Assembly (NCBI GenBank): GCA_036676295.1
Contig: JAKFDE010000061.1
Coordinates: forward strand, 62,001-126,000
Length of the DNA: 64,000 nt
Source of the DNA: UBA4416 sp036676295
Lineage (GTDB): Bacteria; Bacteroidota; Bacteroidia; B-17B0; Aurantibacillaceae
Direction of reading: 5' to 3'
Shown: positions 58,270 through 64,000 of the stretch, in pieces
Layout: every line of letters starts with the position of its first letter
How positions within the stretch are numbered: position 1 is the stretch's first letter
Made by a program: the position numbers and the translations under genes
Notes under the pieces: generated by a model
Seen by the model: only the letters and a program-made list of their open reading frames with translations
What the model was told of the DNA's origin: nothing
Databases searched by the model: none

Positions 58270-59018
58270 CTAAACGTATTATCCCCTGTTTGGACATTAA
58301 AGATGGTAGAACAGTAAAGGGCATCAATTTTGAAGACATTAAGGATGCCGGTGATCCTGTGGAACTTGCCGTGAATTACTGTTTACAGGGGGCGGATGAA
58401 TTGGTGTTTTTAGATATTACAGCCACTAATGAAAAAAGAAAAACATTAGCCCGGTTGGTAACTCAAATTGCTAAACATATTAATATTCCGTTCACAGTTG
58501 GCGGTGGCATTAGCACCATTGAAGATGTATCGTTATTACTAAATGCCGGGGCTGATAAAATCTCTGTTAATACCAGTGCAGTGAAAGACCCTAAGCTTAT
58601 AAAAAGTATAGCAGATGAGTTTGGGAGGCAGTGCGTGGTGTTGGCCATTGATACAAAATTTGAAAGTAACGATTGGTTTGTGTACACCAATGGTGGTAAA
58701 ATCAAAACAGAATTAAAAACAATTGATTGGGCAAAGCAAGCAGCTGAATTAGGGGCCGGTGAAATTTTATTAACCTCCATGAATAATGATGGCACCAAAA
58801 AAGGCTTTGCAAATGATATCACTAAACTGGTTTCAGAAATAGTTAATGTGCCTGTTATTGCCAGTGGTGGAGCAGGCACTATGCAACATTTTAAAGAAGC
58901 ATTTATTGATGGAAAAGCTGACGCAGCGTTAGCGGCCAGTGTATTTCATTACAAAGAAATTGAGATCAAAAAATTAAAAAATTATTTACAAGAAAATCAA
59001 ATACTAGTTAGACTATAA
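58263..59018 (+). CDS. hisF: Imidazole glycerol phosphate synthase, cyclase subunit
   Basis: A 251-residue barrel converting PRFAR and ammonia to imidazole glycerol phosphate and AICAR. Motifs: LTKRIIPCLDIKDGRTVKG, DELVFLDITATNEKRKT, PFTVGGGISTIEDV, ADKISVNTSAVKDP, LLTSMNNDGTKKGF (catalytic Asp) and VIASGGAGTMQHFKEA. Partner of HisH encoded just upstream. Confidence 0.97.
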   Translation: MLTKRIIPCLDIKDGRTVKGINFEDIKDAGDPVELAVNYCLQGADELVFLDITATNEKRKTLARLVTQIAKHINIPFTVGGGISTIEDVSLLLNAGADKISVNTSAVKDPKLIKSIADEFGRQCVVLAIDTKFESNDWFVYTNGGKIKTELKTIDWAKQAAELGAGEILLTSMNNDGTKKGFANDITKLVSEIVNVPVIASGGAGTMQHFKEAFIDGKADAALAASVFHYKEIEIKKLKNYLQENQILVRL

Positions 59019-59022
59019 AAAC

Positions 59023-59622
59023 ATGACTCCAAATTTTACAAAATCACCAGACGGATTAATTCCGGTGGTGATACAAGATAACCTGACAAATAAAGTATTA
59101 ATGCTTGGTTACATGAATCAGGAAGCATTTGAAAAAACACAGCAAGAAAAAAGAGTGACTTTTTTTTCCAGATCAAAGAATCGCTTATGGACAAAAGGCG
59201 AAGAGAGTGGGAATTTTTTAGACGTCAATCAACTTATGATAGACTGCGACAATGATACAATTTTGATAAAAGCAACACCTCTTGGCCCTGTATGCCACAC
59301 AGGAGCCGATACTTGCTTTAACGAAAAAAATGAACAGGATGATTTCTTGCTTCGGTTAGAATCTATTATTGCATCAAGAAAAAATAGTCCAACAGATACG
59401 TCTTATGTTTCTTCTTTATTTAAAAAAGGAATTAATAAAATAGCCCAAAAAGTAGGCGAAGAAGCCGTGGAATTGGTTATTGAAGCCAAAGACGAAAACG
59501 ATGAATTGTTTATGGGAGAAGCCGCCGATCTATTATTCCATTATTTGATACTATTAACGGCCAAACAGAAAAAACTGGAAGATGTGGTTTTAGTGTTAAA
59601 ACAAAGACACCAAAAACGATAA
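59023..59622 (+). CDS. hisI: Phosphoribosyl-AMP cyclohydrolase/phosphoribosyl-ATP pyrophosphatase
   Basis: A 199-residue fusion (HisIE) for steps 2 and 3 of the pathway. The cyclohydrolase part (1-105) has MLGYMNQEAFEKTQ, FFSRSKNRLWTKGEESG and the Zn motif CHTGADTCF. The pyrophosphatase part (about 110-199) has INKIAQKVGEEAVELVIEAK and AADLLFHYLILL. Last gene of the his operon, 4 bp after hisF. No terminator is obvious in the 60 bp that follow. Confidence 0.96.
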   Translation: MTPNFTKSPDGLIPVVIQDNLTNKVLMLGYMNQEAFEKTQQEKRVTFFSRSKNRLWTKGEESGNFLDVNQLMIDCDNDTILIKATPLGPVCHTGADTCFNEKNEQDDFLLRLESIIASRKNSPTDTSYVSSLFKKGINKIAQKVGEEAVELVIEAKDENDELFMGEAADLLFHYLILLTAKQKKLEDVVLVLKQRHQKR

Positions 59623-59689
59623 ATCAAGAATAAACATTTACCTAAAACGAATTAGGCCATGTATTAATAATTTTATTAACTTAGTGTTA

Positions 59690-61711
59690 ATGGATTTTTT
59701 CAAACGGAAATACATAATTATTGCCTTGGTGGTGGTGTCTGGTTTTGCAAATTCATTAATGTATGCTCAACAGGAAAGATTCGATAGTTTAAAAGCGATT
59801 CTTAAACAAATTACAACTCCAAAAGCTAAGACGGCCATCTTACTGGAAGTGGCCAATAGTATTTATAACTCTATCCCGGATTCCTCTATTGGATACTGCG
59901 ATCAAGCGGAGCGCTTGAGTAAAAAGCACAATTTAAAGATTCAATATGCGCTTTCGCTTAACTGCGAAGCACGCTATTTATTGTTGAAAGGCGATTTAAA
60001 AAATTCGATGGTTAAGTTAAATGAAGCGATCATTATTTTAGAAAATTTTGGAGACAAAAAAGGCTTAGCTAAAAGTTATTCATTAAAGGCTATTGCAGTT
60101 AGCCGTCTTAACAGGCACAAAGAAGCAATCGATTATTTATTACGGGCAAAAAAATTATACCAGGCTACAAAAAACACGGATGGCTTAGTAGGAGTGCTCA
60201 CAAACTTATCTAACACCTATTGTAAAGTAAATGAATATCAAAAAGGATTGGAGGCATTAAAAGAACTTGATAAATTAAATTATTCTAAAGATGGCAGTGA
60301 ATTTTTTACTGAAATTAGTTATGGTAATATTTATTATAATTTAAATCAATATGAAGAAGCTATTTCACATTATGACAAATGTGCCCAGGTAGCACAACGG
60401 TATAAAATGATAGATAGTGAGATCACGGCTTTGACTAAAATCGCAGAATGTTTTCAAAAACTTAATCAGATCCCGGAAGCAAAAAGCTATTATTACCAAG
60501 CGCTTAATTTATCGCGGATCAATCATTTAATGGTAGAAGAGGCTGAAGCTTTAAAAGGAATTGTCACTGTGTTTGAGCACGAAAGAGATTATCAGAACGC
60601 ATTTACTTCCCTTAAACAATATAAGATCATTGAAGACTCTATTTTCAATTTAGAAAAATTAAAAAACATTAATGAAGTTGAAAATAAATTAAACCTTACT
60701 GAAAAAGAAAAAATTATTGCTCAACAAAATTTTGCACTTGAAAAAGAAAAAGTAGAATTAGCTTCAACAAAAAATAAAGCACTGCTATTAATTGCCGGAC
60801 TCATCATTGCCGTTGGGGCATTCTTTTTTTCTATCTACCTGAGTCGACGTACCAAAAAACTATTCTCGTTGATCCAACGTCAAAAAAAGGAAGTAGAATA
60901 TCAGAAAGAGATCATTGAAATTAAAAACAAGGATGTGATGGATTCCATTAATTATGCACAGCACATTCAAAGCAGCATGTTGCCATCTCCAAAAACGATG
61001 AACGAATCTTTCACAGAAAATTTTGTTTTATATAAACCAAAAGATATTGTAGCGGGAGATTTTTATTGGACAGAAACTGTTTTTAACAAACCAATTTTAG
61101 CAGTTTGTGATTGTACCGGTCATGGTGTTCCCGGCGCAATGGTTAGTATTGTGGCTTGTAATGCATTGAACAGAGCCATTAAAGAATTTAAATTATATAA
61201 TCCGGCATTGATCTTTGACAAAGTAAATGAATTGATGCAGGAAACATTTTCAAAAAGCGATTATGACATATCTGATGGCATGGATGGATCTGTTTGTGTG
61301 TTTGATTATACGAGCATGAAATTGCACATTGCCGGGGCCAATAATCCGATCTGGATATTCAGGCCGGCGGGTTTAGTATCGGAAGACGGGGATGAACAAT
61401 GGCAATTGATAGAAGTTGAGCCGGATAAACAGCCTATTGGGAAATTTAAGGAAGAGATGATACCTTTTAAACTCAAAACAAAATCCATAGAAAAGGGCGA
61501 TATGATCTACATGTTCACAGACGGCATTGCCGATCAGTTTGGCGGCCCCAAAGGAAAAAAATTCAAGTATAAACAATTGGAGGAATTATTAGGATCGTTT
61601 GCTATGTTGCCTTGTGCCGAGCAAAAAGAAAAACTAAACAAAGCCATCGAAGATTGGAAAGGGCATCTGGATCAGGTAGACGATATACTAATGGTGGCCG
61701 TCAGAATTTAG
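59690..61711 (+). CDS. TPR-containing SpoIIE/PP2C-type phosphatase
   Basis: A 673-residue membrane protein: signal peptide (1-26), periplasmic TPR array (about 40-330; GLAKSYSLKAIAVSRLNRH, NLNQYEEAISHYDKCAQVA), one membrane helix (about 360-380), a cytoplasmic coiled coil, and a SpoIIE phosphatase domain (about 425-673) with KPKDIVAGDFYW, VCDCTGHGVPGAMVSIV and MFTDGIADQFGG. Such proteins turn a periplasmic signal into dephosphorylation of an anti-anti-sigma (STAS) partner. The ATG at 59690 is preferred to GTG 59684. No partner is adjacent. Confidence 0.93.
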   Translation: MDFFKRKYIIIALVVVSGFANSLMYAQQERFDSLKAILKQITTPKAKTAILLEVANSIYNSIPDSSIGYCDQAERLSKKHNLKIQYALSLNCEARYLLLKGDLKNSMVKLNEAIIILENFGDKKGLAKSYSLKAIAVSRLNRHKEAIDYLLRAKKLYQATKNTDGLVGVLTNLSNTYCKVNEYQKGLEALKELDKLNYSKDGSEFFTEISYGNIYYNLNQYEEAISHYDKCAQVAQRYKMIDSEITALTKIAECFQKLNQIPEAKSYYYQALNLSRINHLMVEEAEALKGIVTVFEHERDYQNAFTSLKQYKIIEDSIFNLEKLKNINEVENKLNLTEKEKIIAQQNFALEKEKVELASTKNKALLLIAGLIIAVGAFFFSIYLSRRTKKLFSLIQRQKKEVEYQKEIIEIKNKDVMDSINYAQHIQSSMLPSPKTMNESFTENFVLYKPKDIVAGDFYWTETVFNKPILAVCDCTGHGVPGAMVSIVACNALNRAIKEFKLYNPALIFDKVNELMQETFSKSDYDISDGMDGSVCVFDYTSMKLHIAGANNPIWIFRPAGLVSEDGDEQWQLIEVEPDKQPIGKFKEEMIPFKLKTKSIEKGDMIYMFTDGIADQFGGPKGKKFKYKQLEELLGSFAMLPCAEQKEKLNKAIEDWKGHLDQVDDILMVAVRI

Positions 61712-61729
61712 GTCAATAAATTTTAAATC

Positions 61730-61755
61730 TTGGTAAATAATAATGTGTAAATTTG
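61730..61755 (+). promoter_or_regulatory. Promoter of tatC
   Basis: TTG (61730-61732) and TAAATTTG (61748-61755), with 15 nt between, match the -33/-7 pattern, with the same spacing as the his promoter. The ATG of tatC at 61765 is 9 nt beyond the box, so the leader is very short. Confidence 0.55.
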
Positions 61756-61764
61756 CCAACTCAC

Positions 61765-62595
61765 ATGGCAGAAAACACCAACGATAATTCTTTACAAATG
61801 TCCTTTATGCAACACCTGGATGCCTTAAGATGGCATTTGGTAAGAAGCGCCCTGGCAATTGTGATAGTGGCTATTTCATTATTCTTTTTTAATAATTTTT
61901 TATTCGACACGGTTATCTTTGGGCCTTTAAAACAGGATTTTATTTCTTACAGAGCATTATGTTCGTTGGGGTATAAAATAGGAGCGGGAGATGTGATGTG
62001 TATGGTAGTTAAAACACCACATCTGCAAACCCTTTCTGCTTCCGAACAATTTTTCACACATATGTGGATCGCCTTAGTGGGGGGCATTATTCTGGCGTTT
62101 CCTTATGTGCTTTACGAAATTTGGAAATTCATTAAACCAGCGTTAAAAGATACGGAATCTACTCCGGCTAAACTGTTTGTAGTAGTTGCTTCTATTCTTT
62201 TTTTAGTTGGCATTTTGTTTGGCTACTTTTTGTTATTTCCGATGTCTTATAACTTCCTGATCAATTATCAATTATCGGATAGCGGCATAGTTCAGACTAA
62301 TAACACTTTAGACGATTATATTTCTTTAATTTCTACCATGACTTTGGTTTCCGGAATTGTGTTTGAATTACCCGTATTGGTGTATTTTTTAACTCGTCTT
62401 ACTTTGTTAACTCCGGAGTTTATGCGGAAGTACCGGAAGTATGCTGTTGTTGTTATTTTAATTGCGGCCGCGATCATCACACCATCTCCGGATGTAACTT
62501 CACAAATGGTAGTTGCCGTGCCAATGTATTTATTATATGAGATAAGTATTTTTGTAAGCGCTTATGTTGTAAAAAAACACCACTTAAATAAATAA
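61765..62595 (+). CDS. tatC: Sec-independent protein translocase TatC
   Basis: The receptor of twin-arginine signal peptides in the inner membrane. It has 276 residues and six helices. Near the N-terminus is QMSFMQHLDALRWHLVRS, where the family has an (H)LEELR motif; later ALKDTESTPAKLFV and SYNFLINYQLSDSG, then FELPVLVYFLTRLTLLTP and AAIITPSPDVTSQM are typical. The frame also opens at TTG 61753, but that base is inside the promoter box. TatA/B are not in the window. Confidence 0.95.
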   Translation: MAENTNDNSLQMSFMQHLDALRWHLVRSALAIVIVAISLFFFNNFLFDTVIFGPLKQDFISYRALCSLGYKIGAGDVMCMVVKTPHLQTLSASEQFFTHMWIALVGGIILAFPYVLYEIWKFIKPALKDTESTPAKLFVVVASILFLVGILFGYFLLFPMSYNFLINYQLSDSGIVQTNNTLDDYISLISTMTLVSGIVFELPVLVYFLTRLTLLTPEFMRKYRKYAVVVILIAAAIITPSPDVTSQMVVAVPMYLLYEISIFVSAYVVKKHHLNK

Positions 62596-62598
62596 CAC

Positions 62599-62943
62599 AT
62601 GTCCGGTCAGATCAAAGAATTTAACGAGTATCGTGCTAAAATGAACGACGTTATATTAGCCAAAGATAATCTGGTTATTAAGCGCTTGTTCAACTTAGAT
62701 ACTCAAACGTATGCCGATGGCGCGTTGAATGTTAAAACCAAAGAAATGTTGGGTTTAGTAGCTAGCATGGTGTTGCGTTGCGACGATTGCATCAAATACC
62801 ATTTATTAAAATGCCATGAGCAAGGTTGCTCTACTGAAGAGGTATACGAAATATTTGCAGTAGCTAATATTGTTGGTGGTACCATTGTGATTCCTCATAC
62901 CCGTCGTGGTGCTGAATTCTGGGAAGAATTAATAAAACAATAA
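62599..62943 (+). CDS. Carboxymuconolactone decarboxylase/AhpD-like protein
   Basis: A 114-residue helical protein of the CMD family with the C-x2-C redox motif in LRCDDCIKYHLLKCHEQG (about 60-77), as in AhpD-type peroxidase reductants; no decarboxylase function is implied. Followed by EVYEIFAVANIVGGTIVIPH. Starts 3 bp after tatC, so it is probably co-transcribed with it. Confidence 0.93.
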   Translation: MSGQIKEFNEYRAKMNDVILAKDNLVIKRLFNLDTQTYADGALNVKTKEMLGLVASMVLRCDDCIKYHLLKCHEQGCSTEEVYEIFAVANIVGGTIVIPHTRRGAEFWEELIKQ

Positions 62944-62983
62944 TTTCTGTTACTTTTTTGTTCCGTGGTCGTTATGAGAATAA

Positions 62984-63661
62984 ATGACGAAACGAACCTA
63001 TATCATCCCTTTGTTTTTTAGTTCTCAATTGTTTTGTCAAACAGAAGAGACCTTTAATTCATCTGTAGAGTTTGGCGTATCGCATGGAACCTATGCTAAT
63101 GTTTGTTTTCAAAGCCCGCAGATAACATGGCAACAATCAGAAGGGGTAACTAAACCGGTATATTCATCGCCCATTGGCCAAACGCAATTTGGATTTAATT
63201 TTGGGTTTTTTATGTGGAAACCCCTATCAAATACAATGGCTTTGAGACCGGGACTTGAAAGCGCGTTTTCTAATTTATGTATGCGTCAGTCGCCAAAAGT
63301 GAGAGCAAGATCATTAGACATTAATATTTATGCACCGATGATGATCATGCTAACTAGGCCAAACAAGCATGGGATTATTTATTTAGCGCGTAATATGAGT
63401 TGTTATTTAACGACGAAACAGCCTTATGTTATTGTTGGCCCTAAATTAAGCTTAAAACAGTTTGATAAAGGCTTTCGGGAAAAAGGATTTAAGAATGAAA
63501 GGTGTTTGGGCGTAATGATCGGTTACGGCATTCAGTATGAATTTCACGGCACTAAGGTTTCGCCTGAAATTACATATAGCATCGAAGCCACCCAACAAAA
63601 TAAAATAACCACCCAGCAAAAAGTGACACATTCAATTGCCTTAAGCATCAATGTGTTTTGA
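62984..63661 (+). CDS. PorT-like outer-membrane beta-barrel protein
   Basis: A 225-residue protein with a signal peptide (near LFCQ, residue 19) and a predicted barrel of alternating strands: FGFNFGFFMWKPLS, LDINIYAPMMIML, YVIVGPKLSLKQF and GVMIGYGIQYEFHGTKVSPE, ending in a strand SIALSINVF. The last third resembles PorT/SprT, a T9SS-associated barrel. T9SS substrates are present in this window, but the assignment is a pattern match only. The gene is convergent with an unknown gene, 5 bp away. Confidence 0.65.
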   Translation: MTKRTYIIPLFFSSQLFCQTEETFNSSVEFGVSHGTYANVCFQSPQITWQQSEGVTKPVYSSPIGQTQFGFNFGFFMWKPLSNTMALRPGLESAFSNLCMRQSPKVRARSLDINIYAPMMIMLTRPNKHGIIYLARNMSCYLTTKQPYVIVGPKLSLKQFDKGFREKGFKNERCLGVMIGYGIQYEFHGTKVSPEITYSIEATQQNKITTQQKVTHSIALSINVF

Positions 63662-63666
63662 AAAAA

Positions 63667-63972
63667 TTATTGAATCCTTCTTAAGTTAACCTCTTTTGGA
63701 GGATTAATGATCATTGGGAATTTCTCAATTTTAACCGAGCTACTATCTAGACCAAAAGCTTTGGCTTCACTTAAACTGAAGCGTTTCATTAAGAAATAAC
63801 TATTTAAAATAATTTTTTCAAACAATGGTAATTCATTTTCGTATGACAAGAATTTCTCAAGCACTACAAATTTAAAGTCGCCAATAATATTGTTTTTATT
63901 TAAGGATTCGTAACGGCTTGTAATATCTACCTCTTTGTTTTTTACTAGGTCTTCCACAACTTTTCTAAACAT
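63667..63972 (-). CDS. Hypothetical protein
   Basis: A complete 101-residue frame I do not recognise. It begins MFRKVVEDLVKNKEVDITS and contains FKFVVLEKFLSYENEL and SLSEAKAFGLDSSSVKIEKF; no signal peptide or membrane segment is evident. Only 28 bases lie upstream of the start, so its context is not visible. Confidence 0.55.
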   Translation of the reverse strand: MFRKVVEDLVKNKEVDITSRYESLNKNNIIGDFKFVVLEKFLSYENELPLFEKIILNSYFLMKRFSLSEAKAFGLDSSSVKIEKFPMIINPPKEVNLRRIQ

Positions 63973-64000
63973 TAAATTTACTTTTGGGGCTATCCTAAAT

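Overview
The window comes from a low-GC Bacteroidota chromosome, Flavobacteriia/Sphingobacteriia-like; I cannot name a genus. The evidence is type IX secretion (T9SS) C-terminal sorting domains on two proteins, gldT/PorT-like and OmpA-family envelope proteins, a stand-alone TonB plug-type protein, a bacterial pentameric ligand-gated channel, LytTR regulators, many genes without an obvious Shine-Dalgarno sequence, and repeated TAnnTTTG boxes, the -7 element of Bacteroidota housekeeping promoters.

Layout. 0-2 kb: heme synthesis (end of hemD, a 7-helix membrane protein, hemB). 2-5.2 kb, minus strand: a KdsC-like HAD phosphatase, a transaldolase fused to KdsD-like CBS domains, and pgk. 5.2-9.8 kb: SPOR protein, then odhA-odhB (2-oxoglutarate dehydrogenase E1/E2). 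9.8-14.7 kb: T9SS and collagen-like secreted proteins, a LytTR regulator, a heme-binding protein, an EEP lipoprotein and a tandem pair of STAS-like proteins. 14.7-20.9 kb: pepP, then two ECF sigma factors, each followed by an unusual membrane partner (one an anti-sigma-like segment fused to a trypsin-like protease, the other a TPR protein), with a TonB-plug-only protein between them. 20.9-28.8 kb: pyk, trmB, lgt, rnr and a K+ channel, interrupted by a 454-bp unit in which a DUF559 nuclease gene is exactly framed by inverted repeats. 28.8-37.9 kb: DHp-only coiled-coil protein, ChaN-like protein, pLGIC homologue, hydrolase, OmpA protein, a large FG-GAP/Ig T9SS protein, kbl, and tRNA-Leu(TAG). 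38.0-45.4 kb: a sigma-54 signalling island. 45.5-49 kb: ExbB-ExbD-TonB and folC. 49-52 kb: TMEM175-like channel, radical SAM/SPASM protein, kynU. 52.3-59.6 kb: a complete histidine operon, hisGDCBHAF(IE), preceded by a leader peptide with three consecutive His codons and an attenuator. 59.7-64 kb: TPR-SpoIIE phosphatase, tatC, AhpD-like protein, PorT-like barrel, unknown protein.

The two most promising unexplained systems are these. (1) The 38.0-45.4 kb island holds a small unknown protein, a hybrid His kinase with REC and HPt, and a sigma-54 activator. They are preceded by a well-spaced -24/-12 promoter and a 17-nt motif that recurs ahead of a second -24/-12-like promoter, which drives an outer-membrane barrel, a DUF4382 lipoprotein and a coiled-coil lipoprotein; an orphan receiver resembling the activator's receiver follows. 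This looks like a self-activating envelope-response circuit. (2) The DUF559 unit at 24.9-25.4 kb looks like a small repeat-bounded mobile element that carries its own nuclease; a related palindrome appears to be inserted in frame in hisH. A third lead is the transaldolase-CBS fusion beside a KdsC-like phosphatase, which suggests an undescribed keto-deoxy-sugar acid pathway.

All calls rest on reading the sequence and on recalled family features; no database search was run.
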